Part shown: piece after piece, positions 43,266-52,756 of the stretch
Layout: every line of letters begins with the position of its first letter
Position numbering within the stretch: the first letter of the stretch is position 1
NCBI RefSeq assembly: GCF_032854445.1
Contig: NW_027017977.1
Location: 114,001-178,000, forward strand
Origin: Liolophura sinensis
Lineage: Eukaryota > Mollusca > Polyplacophora > Chitonida > Chitonidae
Direction of reading: 5' to 3'
Length of the DNA stretch: 64,000 bases
Made by a program: the position numbers and the translations under genes
Notes under the pieces: model-generated
What the model was told of the DNA's origin: nothing
Databases searched by the model: none
What the model saw: only the letters and a program-made list of their open reading frames with translations

Positions 43266-43871
43266 CTAATATATAATCTCACATGTGGCGGGCGTATAAG
43301 TCAATAGCAGGAGCTTAGAATGCGGATTGTTCTTGAGCTTCTGTCGAACCTCTGCCTTTTCGCTCTCGGCCTTGATGATGTGGTTCTCCTCCAGGCATTC
43401 CTTGAACGAGTGCCGATCTTTGCAGTGGAATAAAGCCACCCACCTTGTCTGGTCGCGAAAGTCCTTGAGGACGGCGTTGTATTTTTGAGTGAGGACCCAG
43501 ACGCTTTGCTTTCCATGACGGCCCGAGAAAGCCATCAATGACAGCATTTTTTGTTTCTTCTTTATCGCCTCTATCGGGCTACAATCATCGATGATGTATA
43601 GGGTGGGCTCCCCCTCGAACAATCTGTAGAAAGCTCTCAGGCAGTCGTTGAGCCGCTCGCCGGGATCAAAACAATAGACCTCAGGTTCAGACAGTATCCG
43701 GTACGCTTCGTTATGCTTAAGAGTGGGGCACAGGATCACAATGTGATGAAAGAAACCGAGGAAAGGACCCTCAAGCAGGTCCAGCACGAAGACTGTTTTG
43801 CCGCAGTTCGTCTGCCCACAGATAATCGCGCAGTGGGCGTCATCAATAAAGCGCCCTAACGAATCTACCAT
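43266..43871 (-). CDS. Packaging ATPase (A32/FtsK-HerA-like), intact
   Basis: An intact 201-residue frame. Walker A is GQTNCGKT at about residues 18-25, and Walker B-like TLYIIDDCSP lies near residue 100. The segment QSVWVLTQKYNAVLKDFRDQ is shared with VLE-1. Size and motifs fit the small genome-packaging ATPases of Polintons, adintoviruses and related double jelly-roll viruses, which pump DNA into the capsid. ATG at 43871 is chosen because it matches VLE-1. It overlaps the end of the capsid gene by 29 bases, so the two are probably co-expressed. Confidence 0.87.
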   Translation of the reverse strand: MVDSLGRFIDDAHCAIICGQTNCGKTVFVLDLLEGPFLGFFHHIVILCPTLKHNEAYRILSEPEVYCFDPGERLNDCLRAFYRLFEGEPTLYIIDDCSPIEAIKKKQKMLSLMAFSGRHGKQSVWVLTQKYNAVLKDFRDQTRWVALFHCKDRHSFKECLEENHIIKAESEKAEVRQKLKNNPHSKLLLLTYTPATCEIIY

Positions 43872-45109
43872 TCTCAATGTGCAGCTTTGCGTCCATGATC
43901 ACATGGAGATATACGTTCAACACGCCGGGATCTTTTCTCTCTTTTGTTACCTGTATCGTAATCCCCTCGCTGGCGTTCAGAACGCGCCTCCCACTGCCAT
44001 GCAGCTCGTCATCGTCGCTTGGCCGAAGGTCAAGCCAGAAGGCGTGCTTGTACGTCAAGAAGCCTTCCAGGGAGACGTCTCCCAGGCCTAAGTCTTTAAC
44101 GACCCTGGCCACCTCAGGGTCCCGCTTCTTAAGGGGTGAGCTGGCGAAGAACCTCTGGACCTCACCCCACTGCTGGTACGCCCGCATGCCCTGGCTGTAC
44201 AGCTGATTGGGGACCCCTTCTATTGTGACTTCTACTTTGGTGATCTTCGGGTTGTAGAAGGATTCCGACCTCCTCTTCCACGGGGTTCCTTTAGTCTCGA
44301 ACAGCATGAGGATGCCCTTCATTGCTCTCGCAGGCGTGTTCAGGTTTATGTTCCAGAGAGTATCAGACTTGTCCTTCACAAACTTTCGGTCGCGGATGGA
44401 GACGCCCCCGGCAAACTGGGTGCGGATCTGTGTAGCGAGCTCCTCTTCGGTGACCATATCGAACTCCAGGCTGATGTTAACGACGGTGTGTCGCGTCGTC
44501 ATCGCCTGTTTTCTGGATGACCCGACTTTAATCGTTGAACGTCAGTTCGTACTCCAGTCGGTCGGCCAAGGCACTCTGGTAGAATGGCATGTGGCTATCT
44601 AGAAGCTCAAAGTTTAGCGGGATGTGGAACCGGCTGCCAAAGGTGCGAGCGATGGCATTTTCTCCAGCATCGTCGTCACTTGCGTCCTCCGCTTCGACTC
44701 GAAGTTTAAGCATGTTTTCGCTGCCGATGCCTTGGTAGGCCCCATTCTGCCGTTGGTTTTTGGTCAGCCATAAGTCGCCGTAGCAATGAAGCACATCAGA
44801 GTCGTCGATGGACATTACCTCATTCCCGCTGATTCTGATCGTGGTTTTCTTGACTCCTGCGCGTCCGAGATTCCCGACCACTGTGGCGTTTGGGTCGGAT
44901 GAATTGATCGCGATCGAGAAGGCCAAGCGCACGGTACCGGGCACATGGACGTCATTTGTGCCGAGGTTGGGGAAGCGGACCAAGAGTTGTTGATTCTGGT
45001 CGATCGTACTCGGGTTGTTGGTGACGACGAAGGATTGCCGTACACCTAGTATCCCCCGAGGCTTACGGAGTGTTCTGAAAGTGTTTAACCTGCGTCCGTA
45101 TGCATCCAT
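43843..45109 (-). pseudogene. Candidate major capsid protein, VLE-2 copy, one frameshift
   Basis: Begins MDAYGRRLNTFRTLRKP at 45109. The first frame runs to 44528 and a second frame, from about 44500 to 43843, carries the rest. A single frameshift near 44510-44530 separates them, so this copy is less damaged than the one in VLE-1. Shared segments include GTNDVHVPGTVRLAF, TIRISGNEVMSIDDSDVLHC and ITKVEVTIEGVPNQLYSQGM. Capsid identity is inferred from its place beside the ATPase, length and beta-rich character. Confidence 0.68.
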
Positions 45110-45153
45110 TGTGTGTATTGAAGGTATACCTTGCAATGTTCAATAGGAGGATT

Positions 45154-46439
45154 ATGGCAGACTTTAATAATCCGGCGTTCGACGACGCCCAAGAGGACAA
45201 CAACATGACGAGGAGAAGACCACTCTCCGTGCAGGTGGTGATGTTCCCGGAGCAACAGAAACCTTCAACAAGAGCTGACGCAGGCCGCCGTGAATGATTA
45301 TTACTATGCCTTGGCGAAGGCGGATCCCAGCCTTACCCCCCACTTTCGCGATTACAAGAAGTTTAAGGTTGTCCAAGGGCGTCTGCGACTCGTGGCCCAC
45401 CCCAAACTGGACATCATCAACAAACGAAAAGGTGAACCGCTAGCACTCTCAACAGTCGCCAATAAAGGAGGGGTTAATGTTGTCAGGGGGGAAGGGGGGC
45501 TGGGCTTTATAGACTGGAAAACAAGAGAACAGACATCGTTGCATCCGGCAGCAGTCGCAGCCCTGGAGACAGCGAGTTCAGAACTATGTGCCGCGGCCAG
45601 CGAGGCAGATACCATGGAGCTAGAGGATTTAAGCCAACCAGCGAAAAAGGCTGCTGATGCTGTCCAGACACTGGAAACAAGCTTGACGGAGAGTGAGGTC
45701 GGGCGGGTTCTTGAAACGATAAACGACCCCTCCTCTTCCCATGCGAGAACTTCTAGGGCTTGAGAAGGCACTGCAGACCTCGGAAGGCGAACACGCGAAT
45801 AACCTCGCCAAGCTGTCAAGTCTCGATAAGGACATCGCAAAACTAAAACAGAAGTTGGAGTAGGCCCTTGATTAATTCTCCCGGCATCGGATCGCAGACC
45901 GGATAAGGAATCTCGAGGACGAGAGGGTGGCCCGGCTCGAAGCAGCCTCTTTAACGGCCGAAGCCCTGCGCACGCAAATACGCCGCATCAAGCAGACGAT
46001 CGATCGCATCCTACACAAGGATACCACTCTGGCCGAGCGCGTCCGCACCCTCTTGCGGGAGCATGGAATAACCGTGGTCTCCATTCTCACGGCAATTGGG
46101 ATGGCGATCTCGACACTGGGGCTAGCGATAAAGTTGGCGCTGACTTGCGGGTCCGGCGGGGTCATCCAGCCAACACCACCTCAATCCGACGGGCGTGGTC
46201 TTAACGAATGGGTGAAAAAGCATCTCCAGTCCCTGGCGCGCTCCCTTAGCAGGCTGGCTGGGAAGGCTGCAGCTGCGATTCCGGGTATTATTGGCAGTAT
46301 CGTGTCCTGGCTGCTGAACCTTCTCGGGAAAGCGGCTGGGTGGCTGGCCGATAATGTCTGGGCTCTAGTCGTCGCAGTAGGTGGCCTAATGCTCGTGGCT
46401 GTTCACAAGTATTTAACGCATAGTACACAGCAGCAGTAA
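45154..46439 (+). pseudogene. p5: coiled-coil plus hydrophobic C-terminus, VLE-2 copy, frameshifted
   Basis: Homologue of 23200-24499, readable in three frames. The first starts MADFNNPAFDDAQ. The middle frame (45290-45763) contains FKVVQGRLRLV and EDLSQPAKKAADAVQTLETS. The last (45927-46439) contains the long helix TAEALRTQIRRIKQTIDRIL, the apolar segment and an amphipathic Trp-containing C-terminus. Frame changes lie near 45290 and 45760-45870. Confidence 0.6.
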
Positions 46440-47666
46440 GCCGATACCAACCCCAGCGACGACGATGGCTGTCTTCTCCGCATCGTGATTCTTTTGGTTT
46501 GGAAATAGGGGTTCTTCAGCAGCAACATGCTGAACGCGCGCGGTGGGTGGTGGAACGCTTTCTTGTGGCTCAACGATCCCGTGGTCAGGTGCGCGCTTGT
46601 GCAAAGTGGGCGGCACTTTAGCGTTCACACCGTCATTGGCGCCTAGCTTCTGGTCCTCTGTGGCCACGACGATTTTGTTGTTGTAGTTTGCCACATGGCC
46701 GATCTGCAGAAGCATGTTGCTGGGGGCCATATATAGGCCCATGCCATACACAAAGTCTACAGCCCTCCCGCCATACTGTAGCACGTCCTGGTAGCGTTTG
46801 ATTGCAGACGGAAGGTCGATCAGAGAGGAAATGTCGTCTTCAACGTTCGCGGCAAACTGTTTTTGAGCGTCGAAGGCTGTGCCCGTGCCTAGAATACGCG
46901 CCCTTGTTTGCGCTTGGGCGCCTAAAACAGCCCACACGTATGTCCAGATGGAATCGTTTAGGCGCTCTACGCCCGGCTGTGTGAATCCTTGGGATTTGTC
47001 GACAATGAACGACGCCCAAGCCTCCTCGGCGTCCTGCTCGATGTAGTCGACGTGGAGCGCTGTAGGCTTTCTAGAGAACGACATCCTGCTCGGATCGAAG
47101 GTCCCATCGCCAATGGGGCTGTAGCCCGTTCTCGTCACATAGTAATATGCCACTAAGAGGCCGTGATTCACCCCACTGCGCCTCCAGTCTGTGTGCGTAT
47201 CTACGTTGAACTCCCTACAAATCCTCTCATAGGCCCTCTCGTCGTAGGGGTTTTCGAATGTCGCCCACGCTCTGTCTTGGGGCAGGGGGGCCTGGATCTC
47301 TTCCAAGATCCGCCTAACTTGGTAATACACATGGAACGTGTACAGGGCCCTTATTCGTTGGTCGGGGGCGTGAAGATGATCTTTTGCGGAGACGCCACAG
47401 CCCGTGGTTGCGCACCAGACCGCGAAGTTCACTTGGTTCTGCCAGAATTGCATAGGATTGGTGTTCCAGGCCCGAACAATTTCATTGTCGGTTATCTTTG
47501 GCAGCCGGTACTTGGCCCACACATCTGTGAACTGGACTGGAAAGGCCTTCTTTTCATCGATGTAGATGTCAAATCGCGTGAGCTGCTCTGCGTGGGTTTG
47601 GATACTATGAAATGCCCTGGCCTTGTAAGTGGCCTCTCTATTGAACCTGTAAGCCTCGCTGTTCAT
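46413..47666 (-). CDS. p409: large conserved virion-type protein, VLE-2 copy (417 aa)
   Basis: An intact frame aligning with 24473-25702 over its whole length. It keeps FWQNQVNFAVWCATTGCGVS, RAYERICREFNVD and PGVERLNDS. It has an extra segment (VYGMGLYMAPSNMLLQIG) shortened in VLE-1. The C-terminal membrane helix starts AIVVAGVGIGLLLL. The start MNSEAYRF at 47666 is shared with VLE-1. The start of the penton-like gene lies only 10 bases away, in divergent orientation. Function unknown; strong conservation suggests a structural role. Confidence 0.74.
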   Translation of the reverse strand: MNSEAYRFNREATYKARAFHSIQTHAEQLTRFDIYIDEKKAFPVQFTDVWAKYRLPKITDNEIVRAWNTNPMQFWQNQVNFAVWCATTGCGVSAKDHLHAPDQRIRALYTFHVYYQVRRILEEIQAPLPQDRAWATFENPYDERAYERICREFNVDTHTDWRRSGVNHGLLVAYYYVTRTGYSPIGDGTFDPSRMSFSRKPTALHVDYIEQDAEEAWASFIVDKSQGFTQPGVERLNDSIWTYVWAVLGAQAQTRARILGTGTAFDAQKQFAANVEDDISSLIDLPSAIKRYQDVLQYGGRAVDFVYGMGLYMAPSNMLLQIGHVANYNNKIVVATEDQKLGANDGVNAKVPPTLHKRAPDHGIVEPQESVPPPTARVQHVAAEEPLFPNQKNHDAEKTAIVVAGVGIGLLLLCTMR

Positions 47667-47676
47667 CGTGGCTAAG

Positions 47677-48346
47677 ATGTTCCTCACATTGACTGACATT
47701 CTAAATGGGGCACAGCACACGCTGCCTCATGCCCTTAACAACCTCGACGGCCGCCTTAAAACCGCCCTTCGCGAGATAACATTCTACCCGGCCTGGGTGA
47801 ACATCCTCTCCGGAGTGGGCTTCTTGCTTGAGGGCAAACGTGTTGAAGTGCCGACGGGCTACTACAATGTCTGTACGCTGGAGAAGGACATATTCCGCCG
47901 GCATGGGGTTTCTCTGGGATTGAATGAAGCCACGGACCGCTTAGTCCTTACCCTCCCTAGAAATGCCTTCATAATACTTCAAGAGCTTGCCCCCATCTTG
48001 GGGTTCTCCGACGGGATGACGCCCATGGGGGGGGGGGGGGGGGGCTGTGGAGGGTGAAAAGCTACCTAACTTGGTCTCACACAAAGAAGTCTTCGTGCAT
48101 TTAGATGAACTGAGCACCTCAGAAAACGTGAGAATAACCTCAGATTTCCGTGGTGATTCAACACTATTTAAAGCCATCGCCATGACTGGTGAAGGGATTA
48201 ACTGCGGGAAAACGGTTTCATTTCCCAACCCACAGTACAAAACCTTGCGCGCCGACTATATAACGCACTTGACCGTGGCACTTTTAGACAAAGACGGCAA
48301 GTATATTAATGTAGGGTACCTCAGTGCTACCCTTGTAATTCAGTGA
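47677..48346 (+). pseudogene. Penton-like minor capsid candidate, VLE-2 copy, broken by a G18 run
   Basis: Open from MFLTLTDILNGAQHTLPHAL through EITFYPAWVNILSG, VPTGYYNVCTLEKDIF and LAPILGFSDG. An 18-base G run at 48027-48044 then changes the frame. The rest (FVHLDELSTSENVRITS, ADYITHLTVALLDKDGKYIN) is open to 48346. Apart from the G run the gene looks undamaged. Assignment as penton-like is by order of conserved segments and position and is tentative. Confidence 0.52.
48027..48044 (+). repeat. G18 homopolymer
   Basis: Eighteen Gs where VLE-1 has a short run (about 26077); causes the frame break in the penton-like gene. Confidence 0.9.
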
Positions 48347-48349
48347 GTA

Positions 48350-49104
48350 TGGTGGACGCAGCCGGTCCCAGGTCTGCGTGCCTGGTCCTCTGGTGAGGTC
48401 TAAATTGGACTGTGGACCCATCATTTACGGTTCCTGCCACGTTTGCTTCCCTTGAAGATGTCTCATCCTCTGCAGAGCAAGATCGCAGGTCGCCGTCTGA
48501 GGTGAATGAAGAACAAAAACTCTTTTTAATTCGCTTTGAAGACCGCTTTGTTCTTGCCAGAGTTCGCGACCCCGATTGGTTTGTAGATGTGACGGTGACC
48601 CCGATGACGGTCCAGAACACCGGGGTCGAGGTGAAAAAAGTTTTCACCTCCGGAACCTCTTTCGTGTCGTGGGTACCAACCAGCGACTGTCATGTAGCTT
48701 TGGATGGTAGAGGTTGTTGCACACTAGCTACGGCGCCGGGTGTAGAAACCGTGCTTCTTAGCGCGCGATCAAGTATATCTTTGTCCATGCTAGAAATAAA
48801 CCGTGGATCTATACTTATCTTCAACATCATACTTGGCGCAGCCTCTCAGCGCCGTTCCTCCTTGATTACCGGGGTGAGACTAAAGTGGCCTGCAGAGCAC
48901 GATGGAATGGAGCTCAGACTTATGATCAAATTACAGGCCCAGGGCGACCCAGTCATCCGGAGCTCTCTCGAGGATATACGAGTCTTTGCAGGGGGCGTTT
49001 TCAATCTCAATGACATCTATTTAGAGTCCGGTATAAGACCTCGCCGCTTTCGTGTTAGTCATCCCAACGACAATTTAGAGCTAACCGACGTTGTTGATTC
49101 GTAG
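48350..49104 (+). pseudogene. p6, VLE-2 copy, 5' end replaced by filler DNA
   Basis: From about 48440 the frame is open and undamaged to the stop at 49104, with SPSEVNEEQKLFLIRF, RDPDWFVDVTVTP, KVFTSGTSFVSWVPTSD and NPHDNLEL-like NDNLELTDVVDS. The 5' part is lost: 47 bases of LINE ORF2 (48388-48434) replace about 130 bases present in VLE-1. The upstream ATG at 48350 meets a stop soon after. Beta-rich, unknown function. Confidence 0.6.
48388..48434 (+). repeat. LINE-derived filler inside p6
   Basis: These 47 bases are identical to 54417-54463 in ORF2 of LINE copy E (starting ctctggtgaggtctaaattg). Copy C differs at several positions in the same stretch. The flanks return to VLE sequence on both sides. 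Confidence 0.9.
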
Positions 49105-49114
49105 GACGGACAAT

Positions 49115-49813
49115 ATGGGGCGACTGTACCCGACGATCACCGATGAAGACTCCTTGCCGACGATTACGGATGACCACCCATTGGCCCCGACCGCGCCGAC
49201 GATTATGGTTGAAAACCCCTTGGCCCCGACCGCGCCGCCGGAGGGCGTGGCGCACGCCCATCGCCTGCAGTATATCAGCGAAATACAGAGGCAGCTTGAA
49301 TCTGAGAGAGATCTCCGCCGGGCCTTGTACAAAAAGTACCGGCGCGGTGTCTTAGCCGCCGAGGCCCTTTATTCGGCCATGCTCACGGCTGGTTTGGGAC
49401 TAGGGGTTGCTGGCGTGGGGCTACTCACAACGATAATTGCAACCCCTGCTGTCTTGGCCATGGAAGCTGCGGCCCTAGCTTGCGGTGTCTTAAATGTCGC
49501 CGGAACATTCGCTAGCCACCGACTTCACGCAAAGGCCAAGAAACATAACGATATACGGCTGTTGGCCGAGGCCAAACTTAACAGCATCCGTGCGCAGGTA
49601 TCTACGGCATTATCTGATGGTGTTATTTTAGACGTAGAGTTCAAGCAAATCGTTCAGGAGCTCAAGAACTACTCTAATCTGAAGCAGGAGATACACGCCA
49701 AGTCTCGCAAGGTATTCAACGCCGTAGAGATCGATGAAAGCACGAAAAATCAGCTTATAGATCGCGGCCGAAAACTAGCTCGGCAAGAGCTGAAAAACGC
49801 TCTTTCCGAATGA
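49115..49813 (+). CDS. p7: coiled-coil/membrane protein, intact (232 aa)
   Basis: Unknown function. Residues 8-42 are Pro/Thr repeats (TITDEDSLPTITDDHPLAPT). Residues about 48-80 form a charged helix (YISEIQRQLESERDLRRALY). Residues 88-130 are strongly apolar with Gly/Ala, likely one hairpin-like membrane segment. The remainder is a long charged coiled coil ending RQELKNALSE. It starts 10 bases after the p6 stop. VLE-1 carries a truncated copy. Proteins of this kind recur, by my recollection, in virus-like elements of other invertebrates; a virion membrane role is inference. Confidence 0.68.
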   Translation: MGRLYPTITDEDSLPTITDDHPLAPTAPTIMVENPLAPTAPPEGVAHAHRLQYISEIQRQLESERDLRRALYKKYRRGVLAAEALYSAMLTAGLGLGVAGVGLLTTIIATPAVLAMEAAALACGVLNVAGTFASHRLHAKAKKHNDIRLLAEAKLNSIRAQVSTALSDGVILDVEFKQIVQELKNYSNLKQEIHAKSRKVFNAVEIDESTKNQLIDRGRKLARQELKNALSE

Positions 49814-49834
49814 TGTTCCAGGGAGGTGCCCAGT

Positions 49835-49905
49835 GTGGGGCTTGAATCCATGGTCCAAAAAGGCCTGGTTTATAGCTCCCCTGTTACCAATTAATCACCA
49901 CCCTA
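49835..49905 (-). other. tRNA-like block, VLE-2 copy
   Basis: Homologous to 27700-27790 and shorter. On the minus strand the B-box position reads GGATTCAAGCC, so it is more decayed than in VLE-1. Same location after p7. Confidence 0.38.
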
Positions 49906-49994
49906 ACGGGGGGCTCCGGATTTTTTTTTTGCGCTAGCGGCCCCCCTTGGTGGTACGGCGCCTGGCGGGCGGGACTGCGGCGTCGCTGTCGTTT

Positions 49995-50622
49995 AGCTAG
50001 TCTCCATCGAAGACGTCGTGGACCGTGATACTGTGGCTGGCGGGCGGCTCCACGACGACCACCTCCATCTCTGAGGGAATGGAGAGGCCCATGTTTGAGG
50101 CGCAGACAGCGTTCATATAGACGATGCTGCTGAAGACCGAGTGGGAGCGGATCAGGTGGACATTGTGCGCCGTCACGGTTAGGCGTTCCTTCATCGTCAC
50201 GTTGAAGAATTCATCGACGAACTGGCGGACGCGGAAGTACTCGGACTTCTGGTCGCCGCCGGACAGGGCTCCTTTGGAGCCGCCTTGGTCGTCTGTCTCG
50301 ACGCGGTCCTTGTATAGCTGCACATTGAGGGTGGGGTGGCGTTCGCGCTTCTTCACGCCCCCTCCCCGTTGATGGGGGAGGTTTCGACGTCGTCGAGAGG
50401 GGGGATTTGGCCGACGTGCTTCTCCTTGAGAACTCACACCATCAGCCGCCCCTTCTTGCCAGGGGTGGCGGCGTGGAGCCCCATGTACTTCGTACCGTGG
50501 GGGCCCGGGCGGGCGGAGGTTTCAATCGAGAAGACCGTCAAAAGCGGCTTGCCGGAGGCCTTGGCGGCCTCGCAAGCGGCGATGAGCTCAGCGCAGTTGA
50601 AGGTGACATTATTAGACGCCAT
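49995..50622 (-). pseudogene. p8: GC-rich gene found only in VLE-2, broken
   Basis: About 210 codons readable in two frames. The first begins MASNNVTFNCAELIAACEAA at 50622 and meets a TGA at about 50434. A second frame (within 50437-49997, most convincing from about 50350 on) contains LNVQLYKDRVETDDQGGSKG, VDEFFNVTMKERLTVTAHNV and ends near HDVFDGD. Third-position G/C is very high, unlike neighbouring genes, which suggests separate origin. No family recognised. VLE-1 has unrelated sequence here. Confidence 0.5.
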
Positions 50623-50697
50623 GTCTGTTTTGTCGTTCTGGTTGGTCGTTCTGGTACGTGTTTCGGCGGGGGATAGACCGAAAGACCGATGTGTCTA

Positions 50698-50866
50698 ACT
50701 GCGACACGAGAAGGGGCTGGGGGCCCCTATTTGTTCTGGGGAGGGCCCCAGGAGGAAGGTGTGCCAGAACCCTCCTTCCCTATGTTTATATCTTTTTACG
50801 AGAAGGAGCTGGGGCCTCCATTTGCCAAATGGATAGTGCGCCAAAACTCCTATTCCCTATACTACT
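50698..50866 (-). repeat. Right terminal inverted repeat of VLE-2
   Basis: Reverse complement of 36287-36455, with small insertions (a tatgtttatatc stretch between the two blocks). Ends ccctatactact. Confidence 0.85.
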
Positions 50867-51996
50867 AATATAAATACCAATACCTTGTTCGAGTTTACTT
50901 CCATGAAGTATAACAGAGAAAGGAACATCTTTCATTAACTGCAACCGTTGCCCAGAGCCCAGTATCATGTATTTAGATTTTTGGCGGTTAATGAGCATGA
51001 GGGTTTTGTAGCGCCAGTCCATAATACAATCCACACCGCTGTTAAGATTTCGCTCAGTGTCAGATATACTGTCTGAGGACCAGTACATAGTTGTGTCATC
51101 AGCAGAGTTGACAATAGAATTGCCACTGTCTTTTAGAATTAATGGTTGATCATTTATATATGGATTGAAAAGTGAAGGTCCAAGTATGGAGCCAGCCTTG
51201 CGAGACACTGGCCTTAATATCCTTAGCATTAGACATTTCTCCTCCAACAACAACCTTTTGTTGTGTGTTGGATAGGTATCACTGGAAGAATGTAAGAGCA
51301 GTTGAGTGAATTGGTATACTTCAAGTTTTTTAAGTAATATATCGTGATTAACATTATCAAATGCCTTCTTGAAGTATAAGTTCCAATAACTTCACAATTA
51401 TCTGTTGCCATAAGCCAGTGTCCAACCATTTTCACCAATACAGTTTCACAAGGGTGTAAGGAGGATGAAAAACACATTTATTTTCACTCAGCAGTATAAA
51501 ATTTGAGACATACTCCGATTACCTGTTATGTACATGTCTTTCAATGAGTTTTGAAATAATGAGTAGGACAGATATTGGACGATAGTTTTCAACTATGGAC
51601 CCCCTTGGTGAAGTGGGATAGCTTAAGTAATTTTCCACATCTTTAGAAAAGAACTGGTTATAACACATTTCTTTATTAGCATGGTAAAAGATTTTGCAAT
51701 AATACGGGCAGATGATGAAAGAAATTTATCATTGACATTGTTTAAACAACTGGCCTTATTTTGATCAAGGCTTAAAAGGTATTGTAAAACACAAACATAC
51801 CAGATATTTGGTATGGACTATCACGAGGAACTTGTTCCTCGACTTGTTCCCTGAGTTTTTCAAGCCTTTGAACAAAATTATCCTTCTTTATATTATTAAT
51901 ATCTATCAAATGTTGGGCTACATTTGAGAAAAAGGTATTGAACATAAGGCAAATTTTAGCTGGATCATTTATTAGATTGCCATCCTCATCAGTCAT
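50867..51996 (-). mobile_element. CR1/L2-like LINE copy G, 5' part
   Basis: Continuation of the LINE at 35220-36286. RT motifs are readable: GSILGPSLFNPYINDQPL near 51200, then SADDTTMYW near 51100 where YADD is usual, then KSKYMILGSG. An upstream stretch (51996-51772) includes FNTFFSNVAQHLIDIN, typical of the region before RT. Frameshifts at about 51240 and elsewhere make it a pseudogene. The 5' end is lost near 52000. Confidence 0.8.
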
Positions 51997-52387
51997 AGCA
52001 AAAATACTGCTTGCACAAACCGTGATCTCCCTGGTAACAGAGGACGATGGCGTCTGTTACAGAAGTCAGGTTTCTACATCAAGTCACCTACAGTCTGTCA
52101 GTAGGCCTCTGTTTGCTCAATGTGTCACCTAGATGCACGTTCATCCGCTAAGCCAGTTTCCTATTTTTCTTTCCCTCTCCTGTCCTTGTGGGGAACACGT
52201 CGTCACTGAACGCCATAGCTTTTACCTTGCTACGATGGCTTTTTCCCAAGTGTTCTATATCCAGGTGGTGCACTGGCACTGTTGTCGTAATGCCTACAGC
52301 ACATCGGTCCATGGCTACTGCGTATAATGAATTGTCCGCATCAGTTATGTGTTTCACTTCAGCCCCTTTGTTGATTTTGATAGTTTG
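51997..52387. other. Spacer, no gene recognised
   Basis: No motif recognised. The 21 bases at 52180-52200 recur in inverted orientation inside LINE copy E at 55456-55476. Confidence 0.45.
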
Positions 52388-52756
52388 CTGAAATCAAGGC
52401 TGATTATATGGATTATAAATTTATATATACTGACGGGTCAAAGGATGGGGACAGGGTTGCGGCTGCGGCCGTCTTAGATCAGCGGGTCACTTCTCTTTGT
52501 CTACAAACTTCTTTTTCTGCAGATGCCAGGGCTGTACTCCTGGCCTTATCATATGTTTTCCCTGGGCATGCCAGAGGGCAGTGATTTGCAGTGACTTGCT
52601 GTCTCGCTTTTTAACAATTCAGAATAATAAATTTAAAAATCCATTGATACTTGAGATAATAGCCAAACACAAAAAACTAATTAAAAGAGGTAAAGATATT
52701 TTATTCTGTTGGATACCAAGTCACACTGGTATCCATAGAAACACAGTCGTGGACAC
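52388..52756 (+). mobile_element. I/Nimb-like LINE fragment D (RNase H region)
   Basis: ORF2 fragment covering the start of RNase H (YTDGSKDG near 52430) through DILFCWIPSHTGIH near 52700. It is cut by the 5' end of LINE copy E. Contains at least one frameshift. Confidence 0.85.

Larger units (their letters stand above)
36287..50866 (+). mobile_element. VLE-2: Maverick/Polinton- or adintovirus-like element
   Basis: A 14,580-bp sister copy of VLE-1, inserted in a CR1/L2-like LINE. Gene order and orientation are the same through p7. The right arm differs, with an extra minus-strand gene p8. The terminal inverted repeats are longer (about 169 bp), with two related GC-rich blocks. ATPase, p2, p409 and p7 are intact; polymerase, integrase and capsid genes are broken by one to a few changes each. 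No cysteine protease was recognised. Confidence 0.93.

Noticed and set aside
49091-49115. Start of p7 at 49091
   Set aside because: It is a TTG codon overlapping the end of p6; the ATG at 49115 is shared with VLE-1 (27196).
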